From Streptomyces nigrescens (GTDB taxonomy: Bacteria > Actinomycetota > Actinomycetes > Streptomycetales > Streptomycetaceae), in contig AP026073.1 in the NCBI GenBank assembly GCA_024349765.1, positions 2,232,001-2,296,000 on the forward strand: DNA of 64,000 nt, in the 5' to 3' direction. The notes beneath the pieces were generated by a model. The model had not been told where the DNA came from and did not search any database. It was given only the letters and a program-made list of their open reading frames with translations. The position numbers and the translations under genes are program-made. Positions 22,116 to 30,251 of the stretch are shown in pieces; the stretch's first letter is position 1, and each line of letters begins with the position of its first letter.

Positions 22116-23336
22116 ATGGCCGACCGGGTCACGGTGATCGGATGGGACGGCTCTCCGCTGACCGCCGCCGCCCGCTCCGCCCTCGGCGCCGCCACACTCG
22201 TGGCCGGCGCCGCCCACCACCTCGCACTGCCCGAAGTCCCGCCGCACGCCGAGCGGATCCGGCTCGGCAGCGTCACCCTGGCCGCCCGCCGGATCGCCCA
22301 GCACCGCGGCACCGCCGTCGTCCTCGCCGACGGCGACCCCGGTTTCTTCGGCGTCGTCCGCACCCTGCGGGCCCCCGAGCACGGCCTGGAGGTCGAGGTC
22401 GTCCCGGCCGTCTCCTCCGTCGCGGCCGCCTTCGCCCGCGCCGGCATGCCCTGGGACGACGCCCAGATCGTGGTGGCCCACAGCCGCGACCTGCGCCGCG
22501 CGGTCAACGTCTGCCGCGCCCACACCAAGGTCGCGGTGCTCACCTCGCCCGGCGCCGGCCCCGCCGAACTCGCCCTGCTGCTCGGCGGCGTCCATCGCAC
22601 CTTCGTCATCTGCGAGGAACTGGGCACCGAACGCGAGCAGGTGACGGTCCTCACATCCGACAAGGCCGCCGACCACGTCTGGCGTGACCCCAACGTCGTC
22701 ATCGTCGTCGGCGGTTCACCCGGCGGCGCCGCGGCCCAGGGCACCGGCTGGATCGCCGGCCACGAGGTCGGCCACCCGACCGGACCGCGCGGCTGGGGAC
22801 TGCCCAACCGCGCCTACGGCGGCGCCCTCGCCGAGGGCGAGACCGTCCAGCTGCGCACCGCCCAACTCGCCCGCCTCGGACCGCGGGTGGGCGATCTGGT
22901 CTGGGACATCGGCACCGGCAGCGGAGCCGCCGCCGTGGAGGCCGCGCGGTTCGGCGCCGCGGTCATCGCGGTGGACGCCGACCCGGACGCCTGCGGCCGC
23001 ACTGCCGCCGTCGCCCGCCGGCACGGCGTCCAACTCCAGGTCGTGCACGGGCGGGCGCCGCAGATCCTGGAGGACCTGCCCGAGCCCGACGTCGTGCGGA
23101 TCGGCGGCGGGGGAGTGGAGGTCGTCACCGCCTGCGCGGCCCGCCGTCCCGAACGGATCGTCACCCACGCCGCCACCCGCGACGAGGCCGAGCTGCTCGG
23201 CCGGGCACTGGCGGACGGCGGGTACGACGTCGAGTGCGCCCTGCTGCAGTCCGTGGACCTGGACACCTCCGTCTGGGTCGAACGCGAGCGGTCCGTGGTG
23301 TTTTTGCTCAGCGGGTATCGCGTTCCTCACCCGTGA
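22116..23336 (+). CDS. cobL: precorrin-6Y C5,15-methyltransferase (decarboxylating)
   Basis: 406 aa two-domain fusion (CbiE + CbiT) of the aerobic cobalamin pathway. It methylates C5 and C15 and decarboxylates the C12 side chain of precorrin-6Y. Residues 1-205 are the tetrapyrrole methylase domain (RVTVIGWDGSPL; VVLADGDPGFFGV; VPAVSSVAAAFARAG). Residues 210-406 are the class I SAM methyltransferase domain (LVWDIGTGSGAAAVEAARFG). It lies 236 bp before the BluB-CobT gene. No cobalamin riboswitch core was recognisable in the 172-bp leader. Confidence 0.93.
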   Translation: MADRVTVIGWDGSPLTAAARSALGAATLVAGAAHHLALPEVPPHAERIRLGSVTLAARRIAQHRGTAVVLADGDPGFFGVVRTLRAPEHGLEVEVVPAVSSVAAAFARAGMPWDDAQIVVAHSRDLRRAVNVCRAHTKVAVLTSPGAGPAELALLLGGVHRTFVICEELGTEREQVTVLTSDKAADHVWRDPNVVIVVGGSPGGAAAQGTGWIAGHEVGHPTGPRGWGLPNRAYGGALAEGETVQLRTAQLARLGPRVGDLVWDIGTGSGAAAVEAARFGAAVIAVDADPDACGRTAAVARRHGVQLQVVHGRAPQILEDLPEPDVVRIGGGGVEVVTACAARRPERIVTHAATRDEAELLGRALADGGYDVECALLQSVDLDTSVWVERERSVVFLLSGYRVPHP

Positions 23337-23555
23337 CCAGGAAGGCAACCCGCGCGAGGTAGGCTGGCGGATCGTTGCGCCGCCGTTCCACGTTCGGCTT
23401 CGTACGCCAAATATCCGGAAAATGCCGTGGTTTTGGACGAATATGAAGCTGTGAGCGTGGTCGTGCCGCGAGGCGTGCTCGCTCGTTCTAGCTATCGGGG
23501 CGTCGGGGCGCCCCGGTCGAGCGTGTCGCACGAGCGGTTGGAAGGAGCACTACCA

Positions 23556-23576
23556 ATGGGCGAGGGGTACGCATGA
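23556..23576 (+). CDS. six-codon mini-ORF overlapping the bluB-cobT start
   Basis: ATG GGC GAG GGG TAC GCA TGA encodes MGEGYA. It has a strong SD (GGAAGGAG, 23540-23547) at good spacing, and its TGA overlaps the ATG of the large downstream gene by the usual 4-nt ATGA. The big gene has a weaker SD of its own (gcgaggggt), inside the mini-ORF. Translation of the long protein may depend on termination and restart here. The rest of the 236-bp gap is AT-richer around 23410-23450 and shows no other gene. Confidence 0.5.
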   Translation: MGEGYA

Positions 23577-26500
23577 CCGACACCGGCCAGGTCCCGGGCG
23601 AGGGACAGCCGGAGAACGCAGGCGGACATCCCGGGCAGCCGCAGCCGGCGGCCGCTCCCTCCCCTGCCGACGCCGGATCCACGGAGCTGCCGGGCATGGT
23701 GACCCCTCAGGGCGACTACCCCTACCTCGACCAGGCCGATCCCGGCGTCGAGGACGACGACCTGCTGCTCATGCCGGGTGCCCAGGGCGCCTGGAGCGAG
23801 CAGCCCGCGGCCCAGCCGCTGCCGCACGAGACCCACCAGGGCCCGGCCCAGCAGCCGCAGCACGGCGTGCCGTTCGACGCCGCCGCCCAGGCGGCCACCG
23901 GTTACGAGCCGATGCCCGCCCAGGCCGGCGACCACGAGACCGGCGGCCGGGACTCCGGTTCCGTCGACCTGAGCGCGGTCCGCATCCCGCAGCCCGCGGC
24001 GCCCCAGCAGCCGGACCGGGCCCGCGCGGCCGCGCCCAACCGCCGCCCGCTGCACATGGGCCCGCCGGTTCCCGACGCGACCGGCGGTGTGGTCCGCTCG
24101 CTCGCCGACCGCGGCCCCGCCGACGCCCCCGCCCGGCACGCCGCCCCGCCCGCCGGCGCCCCCGAATACTTCGACGCCCCCGTCCCCGCCCCGGCCCCCG
24201 TGGCCCCGGAGGCCGCCGCGGCCGCCCAGCAGGTCCCCGGCGCACCCCAGGACGCCCAGCCGGCCCCGGCCCAGGCGTACGCCGCCCCGCAGCCGCCGGC
24301 CGAGGCGGCCCCGTACGCCGAGCAGACGTACGGCGGCCAGTCCTACGGCGGCCAGTCCTACGGTGGGCAGTTGTCCCCCGAGCAGACCTACGGGGCCGCC
24401 GGCCAGGGCCCGTTGCCGGGCCCGCAGCTCGGCGAGATCCCGGCCCAGATGCCGGCCTGGAACGACGCCGCCCCCGCCCCCGCCCCGGCCCCCGAGCCGG
24501 TACCGGCTCCCGAACCGGTCGTGACGGCCGCGCCGGCACCGGTGGCCGACGAGGTGCCGGTGGCCGACGAGGTGCCGCCGGTCGAGGAGACCGCAACGGC
24601 CGCGGGAGCGGCCCCGGTTGCCGACGCGGCACCGGCGGCGGAAGCGGAAGCGGTCGCGCCCGCGGAGGCCGCCGCCGCACCGGCGGAGGAGACCGCGCCG
24701 CCGGTCGCGCAGCCCGTCGCCCAGGACCCCGAGCAGTCCGCCGAACAGCAGCAGCCCGCCGAACAGCAGTCCGTGGCGCAGCCGCAGGCACAGCCCCAGC
24801 CGGTGGCGCAGCCCGCGGAGGGCGCCGTGGACGGGACCGTGCCGGCCGAGCTCGTCGAGGCCCCGGCGGCGGAGCAGCCCGCCGCACCGGCGCCGGACGC
24901 ACCGGCGCCGGACGCACCGACCCCGGACGCGCCGGTCCAGGAGGCGCCGGTCCAGGAGGCTCCCGCCCGGGACGCTCCCGCCCAGGAAGTGCCCGCTGCG
25001 GACGCTCCTGAGCAGGGCGCGGTCGAGGCCACGGAGGGGCACGACGCGCCCGACGCCGCCGCCCAGCCGCAGCCCGAGGTCGTGGCCGCTGAGGCCGTCG
25101 CCCCCGAGGCCGTCGCGGCGCCGCAGGGCCCCGTGGGCCTGCCCGGTGCCGAGGACGGCGCCCCCGCCGAGCAGGCGGTCACCCCCGTCGAGCAGGAGCC
25201 GGCCGTCATAGAGCCGCCCGAGGCGGTCACCCCCGACACCTCGGCCGCCCCTGCCGCAACGGACGCACCCGAGGGCGCGGCGACCCCGGCCGACGAGTCC
25301 GCGGCACCCGCCGCGGACGCCGCCCCGGACACTCCCGCCGACGCGTCCCCCGAGGCCGCCGTGACCCCTGAGTCCGCAGCGACTCCCGAGGCCGCTCCGG
25401 ACGACGCGGCAGCCCCGGAAGACGTGGCAGCCCCCGTGGCGGAAGAGCAGACAGCCACGACAGAGGCCGCGGAACCGGCCGCAACCGAGGCAGCGCCCGC
25501 AGCAGCGGAAGAGGCAGCGGAGCCGACACCGGTCGCGGAGGCCGCCCCGGCGGCCGACCCGGCCCCGGTGCCCGAGCAGCCGCAGGCCGCCGACGAGCAG
25601 CCCGCCACCCCGGCCGACGTCCCCGCCGAGGCCACCCCCGAGGCGCAGCCCGGCACCGTCCACATCCCGGCCCAGCAGGTCGCCGAGCAGCCGGCCGGCG
25701 AACAGCCGCAGGCCGCCGAGCAGCAGCCGCAGGCCGCCGCGGACGACACCGTTCCGCAGGACCGGGAGCAGGACCCCGCCGACACCCCGGCCGCCGCAGC
25801 GGAGCCCGCCGAGGCTCCCGTCGACGAGGCCCCCCACCAGCAGGACGCCGAGGCGCTCCTCCAGCGCGGTGAGGGCGCGGACGAGGACCAGCCGCAGGAG
25901 CCCGACGCGGCCCCGGCGGCCGACCAGCCGCAGGCCGCCGACGAGCAGCCCGCCGCCGCGGAGACCGACCCCGCCGACGGCGCCCCCGAGGCGGAAGAGG
26001 TCCCGGCCGGGCCCCCGGCCGCCGGCTACGACGACTCCGAGCGCGCCGCCGTCCACCGCGTGATGCGCGAGCGCCGCGACATCCGCAACGGCTTCCGCAG
26101 CGACCCGATCCCCAACGAGGTCCTGCTGCGCGTCCTGGAAGCGGCCCACACCGCCCCCAGCGTCGGCCACTCCCAGCCCTGGGACTTCGTCGTCATCCGG
26201 TCCGCCGAGACCCGCGAGAAGATGCACCAGCTCGCCATGCAGCAGCGCGACGCGTACGCCAAGTCGCTGCCCAAGGCGCGCGCCAAGCAGTTCCGTGAGC
26301 TGAAGATCGAGGCCATCCTCGAAACGCCGGTCAACATCGTCGTCACCGCGGACCCCACCCGCGGGGGCCGGCACACCCTCGGCCGGCACACCCAGCCGCA
26401 GATGGCCCCGTACTCCTCCGCGCTCGCCGTGGAGAACCTCTGGCTCGCCGCCCGCGCCGAGGGCCTCGGCGTCGGCTGGGTCAGCTTCTTCGACGAGCGC

Positions 26501-27745
26501 GAGATGGTCCGCGAACTGGGCCTGCCCGAGCACCTCGAAGTCGTCGCCTACCTGTGCGTCGGCTACGTCGACGAGTTCCCCGAGGAGCCCGAGCTGCTGC
26601 AGGCCGGCTGGTCCAAGCGCCGCCCGCTGTCCTGGGTCGTCCACGAGGAGACCTACGGCCGCCGCGCGCTGCCCGGCGAGAACCCGCACGACCTCCTCCA
26701 GGAGACCCTCCAGGGCATCCGCCCGCTGGACGCCAAGGCGCTCGGCGAGGCGTGGGAGCGCCAGAAGCGGATGACCAAGCCCGCCGGCGCGCTCGGCATG
26801 CTGGAGATCATCTCCGCGCAGCTGTGCGGCCTGTCCCGCAAGTGCCCGCCGCCGATCCCGGAGCCGGCCGCCGTGGCGATCTTCGCCGGCGACCACGGCG
26901 TGCACGCCCAGGGCGTCACCCCCTGGCCGCAGGAGGTCACCGGCCAGATGGTCGCCAACTTCCTGGGCGGCGGCGCGGTCTGCAACGCCTTCGCCAACCA
27001 GGTCGGCGCCGAGGTGTGCGTCGTGGACGTCGGCGTGGCCGTCGAACTGCCCGCCACCCCCGGCCTGCTGCCCCGCAAGGTCCGGGCCGGCACCGCCGAC
27101 TTCACCCAGGGCCCCGCGCTCACCCAGGACGAGGTCCTCAAGGCCATCGAGGTCGGCATCGAGACCGCCCGCGACCTCGTCGCGGCCGGCAACAAGGCGC
27201 TGCTCACGGGCGAGATGGGCATCGCCAACACCACCACCTCCGCCGCGCTGATCGCCGTCTACACCGGCGTCGACCCGGCCGAGGTCACCGGCCGCGGCAC
27301 CGGCATCAACGACGAGACGCACGCCCGCAAGGTCGACGTGGTCCGCCGCGCCCTGGAACTCCACCAGCCCGATCCGGCCGATCCGGTCGGCGTGCTCGCC
27401 GCGGTCGGCGGCCTGGAGCACGCGGCCCTGGTCGGCCTGATCCTCGGCGGCGCCTCGCTGCGCACACCGGTGATCCTCGACGGCGTCAGCGCCGGCGCCG
27501 CCGCCCTGGTGGCCCGCGCCATCGCCCCCGAGGCGCTGGCCGCCTGCATCGCCGGCCACCGCAGCGCCGAGCCCGGCCACGTCGCGGCCCTCAACAAGCT
27601 CGGCCTGCGCCCGCTCGTCGACCTCGACCTGCGCCTGGGCGAGGGCACCGGCGCCCTGCTGGCCCTCCCCGTCGTGCAGAGCGCGGCCCGCGCCATGCAC
27701 GAGGTCGCCACCTTCGACTCCGCCGGAGTGACGGAGAAGAGCTGA
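23573..27745 (+). CDS. cobT: BluB-CobT fusion with a long disordered N-terminal arm
   Basis: 1390 aa. Residues ~1-815 are low-complexity Ala/Pro/Glu/Gln-rich sequence with a few conserved-looking islands (MVTPQGDYPYLDQADPG; RRPLHMGPPVPDATGGV; tandem YGGQS). Residues ~820-1035 are a nitroreductase-like BluB domain (RRDIRNGFRSDPIP; APSVGHSQPWDFV; GLGVGWVSFF), which makes 5,6-dimethylbenzimidazole from FMN. Residues ~1040-1390 are CobT (AGDHGVHAQGVTPWPQ; GEMGIANTTTSAAL; catalytic Glu in RLGEGTGALLALP), which activates that base to the ribazole phosphate. Two consecutive lower-ligand steps are therefore joined in one chain. Confidence 0.92.
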   Translation: MTDTGQVPGEGQPENAGGHPGQPQPAAAPSPADAGSTELPGMVTPQGDYPYLDQADPGVEDDDLLLMPGAQGAWSEQPAAQPLPHETHQGPAQQPQHGVPFDAAAQAATGYEPMPAQAGDHETGGRDSGSVDLSAVRIPQPAAPQQPDRARAAAPNRRPLHMGPPVPDATGGVVRSLADRGPADAPARHAAPPAGAPEYFDAPVPAPAPVAPEAAAAAQQVPGAPQDAQPAPAQAYAAPQPPAEAAPYAEQTYGGQSYGGQSYGGQLSPEQTYGAAGQGPLPGPQLGEIPAQMPAWNDAAPAPAPAPEPVPAPEPVVTAAPAPVADEVPVADEVPPVEETATAAGAAPVADAAPAAEAEAVAPAEAAAAPAEETAPPVAQPVAQDPEQSAEQQQPAEQQSVAQPQAQPQPVAQPAEGAVDGTVPAELVEAPAAEQPAAPAPDAPAPDAPTPDAPVQEAPVQEAPARDAPAQEVPAADAPEQGAVEATEGHDAPDAAAQPQPEVVAAEAVAPEAVAAPQGPVGLPGAEDGAPAEQAVTPVEQEPAVIEPPEAVTPDTSAAPAATDAPEGAATPADESAAPAADAAPDTPADASPEAAVTPESAATPEAAPDDAAAPEDVAAPVAEEQTATTEAAEPAATEAAPAAAEEAAEPTPVAEAAPAADPAPVPEQPQAADEQPATPADVPAEATPEAQPGTVHIPAQQVAEQPAGEQPQAAEQQPQAAADDTVPQDREQDPADTPAAAAEPAEAPVDEAPHQQDAEALLQRGEGADEDQPQEPDAAPAADQPQAADEQPAAAETDPADGAPEAEEVPAGPPAAGYDDSERAAVHRVMRERRDIRNGFRSDPIPNEVLLRVLEAAHTAPSVGHSQPWDFVVIRSAETREKMHQLAMQQRDAYAKSLPKARAKQFRELKIEAILETPVNIVVTADPTRGGRHTLGRHTQPQMAPYSSALAVENLWLAARAEGLGVGWVSFFDEREMVRELGLPEHLEVVAYLCVGYVDEFPEEPELLQAGWSKRRPLSWVVHEETYGRRALPGENPHDLLQETLQGIRPLDAKALGEAWERQKRMTKPAGALGMLEIISAQLCGLSRKCPPPIPEPAAVAIFAGDHGVHAQGVTPWPQEVTGQMVANFLGGGAVCNAFANQVGAEVCVVDVGVAVELPATPGLLPRKVRAGTADFTQGPALTQDEVLKAIEVGIETARDLVAAGNKALLTGEMGIANTTTSAALIAVYTGVDPAEVTGRGTGINDETHARKVDVVRRALELHQPDPADPVGVLAAVGGLEHAALVGLILGGASLRTPVILDGVSAGAAALVARAIAPEALAACIAGHRSAEPGHVAALNKLGLRPLVDLDLRLGEGTGALLALPVVQSAARAMHEVATFDSAGVTEKS

Positions 27746-27780
27746 TGCGGTGCGGCCGGAACGCGGCCGCCCCGCATGAC

Positions 27781-27815
27781 CCCCGGCCCGCAGCCCCCTA
27801 GGCTGTGGGCCGGGG
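27781..27815 (+). terminator. terminator after bluB-cobT
   Basis: 15-bp stem with one G-U pair (ccccggcccgcagcc at 27781-27795, partner at 27801-27815) and a 5-nt loop. Confidence 0.7.
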
Positions 27816-27918
27816 CCGTACGCCCCGAGGGTCGTATCATCCCTGATCAGCCGCTCCAGAGCCGCAGCGACTGAGCCGGTCTCGAACCCGCACCATCCGC
27901 ACAAGGAGCCGCCCCGCC

Positions 27919-29157
27919 ATGGCCGAGCACGTCGCCGAACACGCTGCCTACCCCGTCGGACTGCGGCTGTCCGGCCGCCGGGTGGTCGTCCTGGGAGCCG
28001 GACAGGTCGCCCAGCGCCGCCTGCCCTCACTCGTCGCCGCGGGCGCGGACGTCGTGCTCGTCTCCCCGTCCGCCACCCCGTCCGTCGAGGCGATGGCCGA
28101 CGCCGGCGAGATCCGCTGGGAGCGCCGCCGCTACCGCGCCGGTGACCTCGCCGAGGCCTGGTACGCGCTGATCTCCACCGACGACCCCGAGGCCAACGCC
28201 GCCGCCTCCCAGGAGGCCGAGGAGCGGCGGGTGTGGTGCGTACGCGCCGACGACGCCGAGGCGGCCACCGCCTGGACCCCGGCCACCGGGCGCAGCGAGG
28301 GCGTCACCGTCGCGGTCCTCACCGGCCGCGACCCGCGCCGCTCCGCCGCCGTGCGTGACGCCATCGTCGAGGGCCTGCGCGACGGCAGCATCGCAGCCCC
28401 GCACCACCGCCGCCCGCACACCCCCGGCGTGGCGCTGGTCGGCGGCGGCCCCGGCGACCCCGACCTGATCACCGTCCGCGGCCGCCGCCTCCTCGCCGAG
28501 GCCGACGTGGTCATCGCCGACCGCCTCGGCCCGCGCGACCTGCTGGCCGAGCTGCCCCCGCACGTCGAGGTCATCGACGCCGCGAAGATCCCCTACGGCC
28601 GGTTCATGGCCCAGGAGGCCATCAACAACGCGCTGATCGAGCACGCCAAGGCCGGCAAGGCCGTGGTCCGCCTCAAGGGCGGCGACCCGTTCGTCTTCGG
28701 CCGCGGCATGGAGGAGGCCCAGGCACTCGCCGAGGCCGGCATCCCCTGCACGGTCGTGCCCGGCATCTCCAGCACCATCTCGGTGCCCGCCGCCGCCGGC
28801 ATCCCCGTCACCCACCGCGGCGTCGCCCACGAATTCACCGTGGTCAGCGGCCACGTCGCCCCCGACGACGAGCGCTCCCTGGTCGACTGGGCCGCCCTCG
28901 CCAAGCTGCGCGGCACCCTGGTCGTCCTCATGGGCGTGGAGAACAGCGGCGCCATCGCCGCCAAGCTCGTCGAACACGGCCGCCCCGCCGACACCCCGGC
29001 CGCCGTCATCCAGGAGGGCACCACCGCCACCCAGCGCCGGGTCGACGCCACCCTCGCCACCCTCGGCGAGACGGTCCGCTCCGAGGGCGTCCGGCCGCCG
29101 GCGGTCATCGTCATCGGCGACGTCGTCACCGTCGGCGCGACGACCACGGCCGGCTAG
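27919..29157 (+). CDS. cobA: uroporphyrinogen-III C-methyltransferase with precorrin-2 dehydrogenase domain
   Basis: 412 aa CysG-type protein. The N-terminal ~160 residues carry an NAD-binding dehydrogenase/ferrochelatase-like domain (RRVVVLGAGQVAQRRLPSL; LISTDDPEAN). From ~165 on is the SAM uroporphyrinogen methyltransferase: VALVGGGPGDPDLITVRG, RLKGGDPFVFGRGMEE, CTVVPGISSTISVPAAAGIP. It makes precorrin-2 and possibly sirohydrochlorin, feeding the cobalamin enzymes just upstream and siroheme. AAGGAG precedes ATG at 27919. The symbol cysG is an equally good name for this architecture. Confidence 0.92.
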   Translation: MAEHVAEHAAYPVGLRLSGRRVVVLGAGQVAQRRLPSLVAAGADVVLVSPSATPSVEAMADAGEIRWERRRYRAGDLAEAWYALISTDDPEANAAASQEAEERRVWCVRADDAEAATAWTPATGRSEGVTVAVLTGRDPRRSAAVRDAIVEGLRDGSIAAPHHRRPHTPGVALVGGGPGDPDLITVRGRRLLAEADVVIADRLGPRDLLAELPPHVEVIDAAKIPYGRFMAQEAINNALIEHAKAGKAVVRLKGGDPFVFGRGMEEAQALAEAGIPCTVVPGISSTISVPAAAGIPVTHRGVAHEFTVVSGHVAPDDERSLVDWAALAKLRGTLVVLMGVENSGAIAAKLVEHGRPADTPAAVIQEGTTATQRRVDATLATLGETVRSEGVRPPAVIVIGDVVTVGATTTAG

Positions 29158-29200
29158 CCGCGACCCCTGCTGCCGGCCGGCCGATTGGCTGCCCCCGGCA

Positions 29201-29236
29201 TTGGAACCCCGACACCGACAAGGCACTATCTCCCCG
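29201..29236 (+). promoter_or_regulatory. predicted promoter with leaderless start
   Basis: TTGGAA (29201-29206), 17-bp spacer, CACTAT (29224-29229); the expected start point, 7 nt downstream, is the GTG at 29236, and no SD sequence is visible. The methylase mRNA is probably leaderless. Confidence 0.5.
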
Positions 29237-30051
29237 TGGCAGAAATCATCACCGTCGACGACCCGGACGACCCGCGGCTGGCCGACTACACCGGCCTGAC
29301 CGACGTCGAACTGCGGCGCCGGCGCGAGCCCGCGGAGGGACTCTTCATCGCCGAGGGCGAGAAGGTCATCCGGCGCGCCCGGCACGCCGGCTACGAGATG
29401 CGCTCGATGCTGCTCTCCTCGAAGTGGGTCGACGTCATGCGCGACGTCATCGACGAGGTCCCGGCCCCGGTCTACGCCGTCAGCCCGGCCCTCGCCGAAC
29501 AGGTGACGGGCTATCACGTCCACCGCGGCGCGCTCGCCTCCATGCAGCGCACCCCGCTGCCCACGGCCGTCGAACTCCTCGCCGGCGCGCGCCGCATCGT
29601 GGTCATGGAGGCCGTCAACGACCACACCAACATCGGCGCGATCTTCCGCAGTGCGGCGGCCCTCGGCATGGACGCGGTGCTGCTCTCCCCGGACTGCGCC
29701 GACCCCCTCTACCGCCGCTCGGTGAAGGTCTCCATGGGCGCGGTCTTCTCCGTCCCGTACGCCCGCCTGGAGAGCTGGCCCCGGGACCTGTCCGTCGTAC
29801 GGGAAGCGGGCTTCAAGCTGCTCGCCCTCACCCCTGCCGAGAAGGCCACCACCATCGACGAGGTCGCCCCGCACACGCTGGAGCGCGTCGCCCTGATGCT
29901 GGGCGCGGAGGGCGGCGGCCTCACCACCGGCGCCCTGCGCGCCGCCGACGAATGGGTCCGCATCCCGATGGCCCACGGCGTCGACTCCCTCAACGTCGGC
30001 GCAGCCGCGGCGGTGGCGTTCTACGCGGTGACGTCGGGGCGTCAGGCTTAG
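29236..30051 (+). CDS. SpoU/TrmH family RNA 2'-O-methyltransferase
   Basis: 271 aa. The SPOUT motifs are complete: motif 1 NDHTNIGAIFRSAAALG, motif 2 LMLGAEGGGLTTG, motif 3 IPMAHGVDSLNVGAAAAVAFYA, which form the knotted SAM site. The N-terminal ~100 residues (EGLFIAEGEKVIRRARHAGYEM) form a substrate-binding domain like the L30e-type domains of rRNA methylases. The target is probably a ribose in rRNA or tRNA; which one cannot be said. GTG at 29236 appears leaderless. Confidence 0.9.
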   Translation: MAEIITVDDPDDPRLADYTGLTDVELRRRREPAEGLFIAEGEKVIRRARHAGYEMRSMLLSSKWVDVMRDVIDEVPAPVYAVSPALAEQVTGYHVHRGALASMQRTPLPTAVELLAGARRIVVMEAVNDHTNIGAIFRSAAALGMDAVLLSPDCADPLYRRSVKVSMGAVFSVPYARLESWPRDLSVVREAGFKLLALTPAEKATTIDEVAPHTLERVALMLGAEGGGLTTGALRAADEWVRIPMAHGVDSLNVGAAAAVAFYAVTSGRQA

Positions 30052-30141
30052 GCGGGCGTACGGCGCGAGGGGCGCCGAGGGCCATCCCCGGAATACCGGC
30101 CTGCCCCGCCACGTTGTCGGCCCCGAGGGGGCGTTCGCGCC

Positions 30142-30173
30142 CCTTAGGGGATCTGTTCCCCCAGCCCCTAAGG
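30142..30173. terminator. terminator between convergent genes
   Basis: Perfect 9-bp stem (ccttagggg and complement, 14-nt loop) between the methylase and the minus-strand kinase. Nothing else is visible in the 200-bp gap. Confidence 0.55.
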
Positions 30174-30251
30174 CCCGCCCACCGCCCCCGGCCAGGCCAA
30201 GCCCCGACTCCGCGCCCGCCCCACGGACGCCACCACCGGCCCCGCGCCGCC

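Noticed and set aside
23492..28030. 1512-codon open frame on the minus strand opposite bluB-cobT
   Set aside because: It mirrors the repetitive GC-rich coding of the plus-strand gene, has Gly/Arg/Val-rich composition, and shows no domain or RBS. The plus strand carries clear BluB and CobT motifs.
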